A DNA stretch of 64,000 nt from NCBI GenBank assembly GCA_902776435.1, contig CACYQB010000004.1, positions 186,001 through 250,000 of the forward strand, written 5' to 3'. The notes below the pieces were generated by a model. That model was not told where the DNA came from. It did not search any database and saw nothing but the letters and a program-made list of their open reading frames with translations. Shown piece by piece: positions 62,509 to 64,000 of the stretch. Both the position numbers and the translations under genes were made by a program. The number at the start of each line of letters is the position of its first letter. Position 1 is the first letter of the stretch. This stretch comes from an uncultured Bacteroidales bacterium (GTDB lineage Bacteria; Bacteroidota; Bacteroidia; Bacteroidales; Muribaculaceae).

Positions 62509-63575
62509 AAGTTGGCAATCATCTGGTTGATCAACTGCAACGCGTCGCGGCAATCCATCATGATGAAGGCGTTAGCGTTAGGATAGGTCGCGTTCTCAAA
62601 GAAGGAAGCGAAGTGGGCAATGGCCTCTTGGCGGCCATTGGTCAACATCCAGTTGATGTACCGCACCAGATTGCGTCCCACAACTTCGGTCGCCTTCTTG
62701 TCCACACCCAGTTCCAGCACTTGGTAGATGCCCTCGTTGATGATGGCAATCTGAGGCATGGTATAGGTGGCCAGGTCTTGCTGGCATGCGACGAAGTCGC
62801 TGAGGACATCGCGGGCAGTGAGCATGCGCGACTGATTGAGCGACTGGATGAACATCGAGGCCGAGCGTGCGCCGATGACGCCAGTAATCATCTTGGCCAG
62901 ACGGTTCATGTCGGTCATGTTGCCACAGGACTTGAGTAATCCTGAAACACGCACCCACGCGCGTCGGTCAGGCGTCTTGTCAAAGGTGCCCTTGTTGATG
63001 TCCACGTTCTTCTCGAGTTCGTCGGGGTGCTCCTCGATGAAGTTGATCACGCGCTGGTCCACATCGTGCTGCTTGGCCCAGAAGAGCCATTCACCCACGG
63101 TGGGGCTGAAGAAATAGACGTTGAAACGCGACACCAAGGCGGGGTCGAGGTCGGTTAACTGATATTCTTCACCGTCGTTGACAGCAGCAATGACGCGGCT
63201 ACCGGGGGGGAGGGAACGGCCTGCCAACTTGCGGTTGAGCGACAGGTCCATGACCGATTGCAGGATTTCGGGGCGGGCGCGGTTCATCTCGTCCAGGAAG
63301 AGCACCACAGGCTTGTCGTCCATGGGGAACCAGTAGGGCGGCATGAACTCTGTCTTGCCGGTCGCCTCGTCCTTGTTAGGCAGACCGATAAGGTCGCCAG
63401 GGTCACTCATCTGGCCCAGGAACAAGGGGATGACGGGTATGCCCTGATCCTCGAAGTGACGGGTGATGATTTCACTCTTGCCGATGCCGTGTTTTCCCAC
63501 GAGCAGGATGTTCTGTGTCGATGGCGTGGTCTCGAGAATGGTCTTGAGGTCGCCTGTATTGATGGTGATAGCCAT
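62505..63575 (-). CDS. MoxR-type AAA+ ATPase
   Basis: 356 residues. Walker A GKHGIGKSE (about 27-35), Walker B VVLFLDEMNRA, sensor-1 VIAAVN, arginine-finger region DPALVSRFNVYFF. Cytoplasmic chaperone-like ATPase that works with the VWA protein encoded immediately downstream (4-nt overlap). A third gene on the same strand ends 194 nt upstream and may be part of the same system. Confidence 0.9.
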   Translation of the reverse strand: MAITINTGDLKTILETTPSTQNILLVGKHGIGKSEIITRHFEDQGIPVIPLFLGQMSDPGDLIGLPNKDEATGKTEFMPPYWFPMDDKPVVLFLDEMNRARPEILQSVMDLSLNRKLAGRSLPPGSRVIAAVNDGEEYQLTDLDPALVSRFNVYFFSPTVGEWLFWAKQHDVDQRVINFIEEHPDELEKNVDINKGTFDKTPDRRAWVRVSGLLKSCGNMTDMNRLAKMITGVIGARSASMFIQSLNQSRMLTARDVLSDFVACQQDLATYTMPQIAIINEGIYQVLELGVDKKATEVVGRNLVRYINWMLTNGRQEAIAHFASFFENATYPNANAFIMMDCRDALQLINQMIANL

Positions 63576-63589
63576 TTATGTTTTTAGTT

Positions 63590-63735
63590 TTTAGTCCTTA
63601 GTTTTTAGTTTTTAGTCCTTAGTTTTTAGTCCTTAGTCCTTAGTTTTTAGTTGAATCAAACAACTTTTACAACGTTGAACAACGTTAACAACATAAATAA
63701 TTTATACATTGGGTTGTTTTGACTGTATATTGTTG
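63590..63735. repeat. TTTTTAGTCCTTAG repeats, R6 copy and inverted arm
   Basis: Irregular tandem of TTTTTAG and TCCTTAG units (63583-63651; related strings at 61261-61300). Then an R6 copy (63656-63683) whose ATCAAACAAC start is mirrored by GTTGTTTGAT (about 63741-63750). The palindromic ACAACGTTGAACAACGTTAA lies between. No ORF. Confidence 0.7.
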
Positions 63736-63769
63736 TTCGGGTTGTTTGATGATTGGTTATTGTTCTTAG

Positions 63770-64000
63770 TTATTTGGGTGCCGTGATCCACTCGGCCTTC
63801 TTGCGGGGGCCGACTAGGCGGTAAGGGAACAACTTGGCGAGTTCAATCAGTCGTGCTATGTAGGCCATATCGTGATTGATGCGGGCTCTGATGTCGCCGT
63901 CCTGGTTCAGGTCGATAATCATCGAGCGTCCTCGGCTCAGGCGGATGTGTAACTCCCTGCGGTTGCCTTCCTCTTCCTCGTCTTCAGTGAGGTGATACTG
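63770..64000 (-). CDS. C-terminal part of an unrecognised protein
   Basis: 76 codons plus TAA, open at the right edge of the window. The visible peptide starts with an acidic stretch (TEDEEEEGN) and continues ELHIRLSRGRSMIIDLNQDG, MAYIARLIELAKLFPYRLVG and ends AEWITAPK. No family recognised. Same strand as the MoxR-VWA pair and 194 nt upstream of it, separated by repeats. Confidence 0.75.
   Translation of the reverse strand, partial: QYHLTEDEEEEGNRRELHIRLSRGRSMIIDLNQDGDIRARINHDMAYIARLIELAKLFPYRLVGPRKKAEWITAPK

Overview
The window reads as a Bacteroidales chromosome segment, most likely Muribaculaceae or Prevotellaceae. The evidence is as follows. Nearly every upstream region carries the Bacteroidota -7 box TAnnTTTG. 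There is a SusD-type protein, dockerin-like Ca-binding repeats, and a secreted protein ending in a type IX secretion (T9SS)-like C-terminal signal. There is also a glycine-lipid synthesis pair (GlsA/GlsB), a GH13_8 branching enzyme, and a hemD-rnpA-yidD-tatD cluster. No rRNA operon, transposase, integrase or CRISPR array was seen.

Layout. 1-12.7 kb: the 3' end of pgeF, a neutral zinc metallopeptidase, two paralogous lipoproteins (one fused to a beta-barrel), glgB, a SusD-like protein with dockerin repeats but no SusC, a U32 peptidase and mutS. 12.8-20 kb: tyrS, tRNA-Gln, a DUF2752/CD225 pair, phospholipase A, a DUF554 protein and a GH89 alpha-N-acetylglucosaminidase. 20-24 kb: a four-gene envelope operon (glsA, glsB, Wzi-like barrel, lipocalin-like lipoprotein). 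24-31.9 kb: a polytopic membrane protein, an outer-membrane barrel, a lipoprotein, the LOG-DUF4271-hemD-rnpA-yidD-tatD operon, an AraC regulator and tRNA-Pro. 31.9-36.5 kb: polA, a polyprenyl synthase and rnhB.

36.9-55.7 kb is the accessory heart of the window. It holds a dockerin-bearing adhesin-like protein followed by three units of one large secreted family. One unit is a single 933-residue protein with an intact T9SS-like tail. The other two are tandem two-gene units in which the same protein appears split: the N-terminal half is gene A, and the C-terminal half is appended to a new Ig-rich N-terminus as gene B. Both B genes carry an internally deleted sorting tail, and one is further altered by a 2-nt indel. 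56-64 kb: an S41 peptidase lipoprotein, a DUF3316-like protein, parC, a VWA protein, a MoxR-type AAA ATPase and the 3' end of one more gene.

The second notable theme is a set of short interspersed non-coding repeats (called R1-R6 here). They are mosaic and sometimes nested. They cluster at gene 3' ends from 14 kb onward, and at several places they form the stop codon or the first codons of neighbouring genes. No function was assigned to them. All calls come from reading the sequence; no database search was run.
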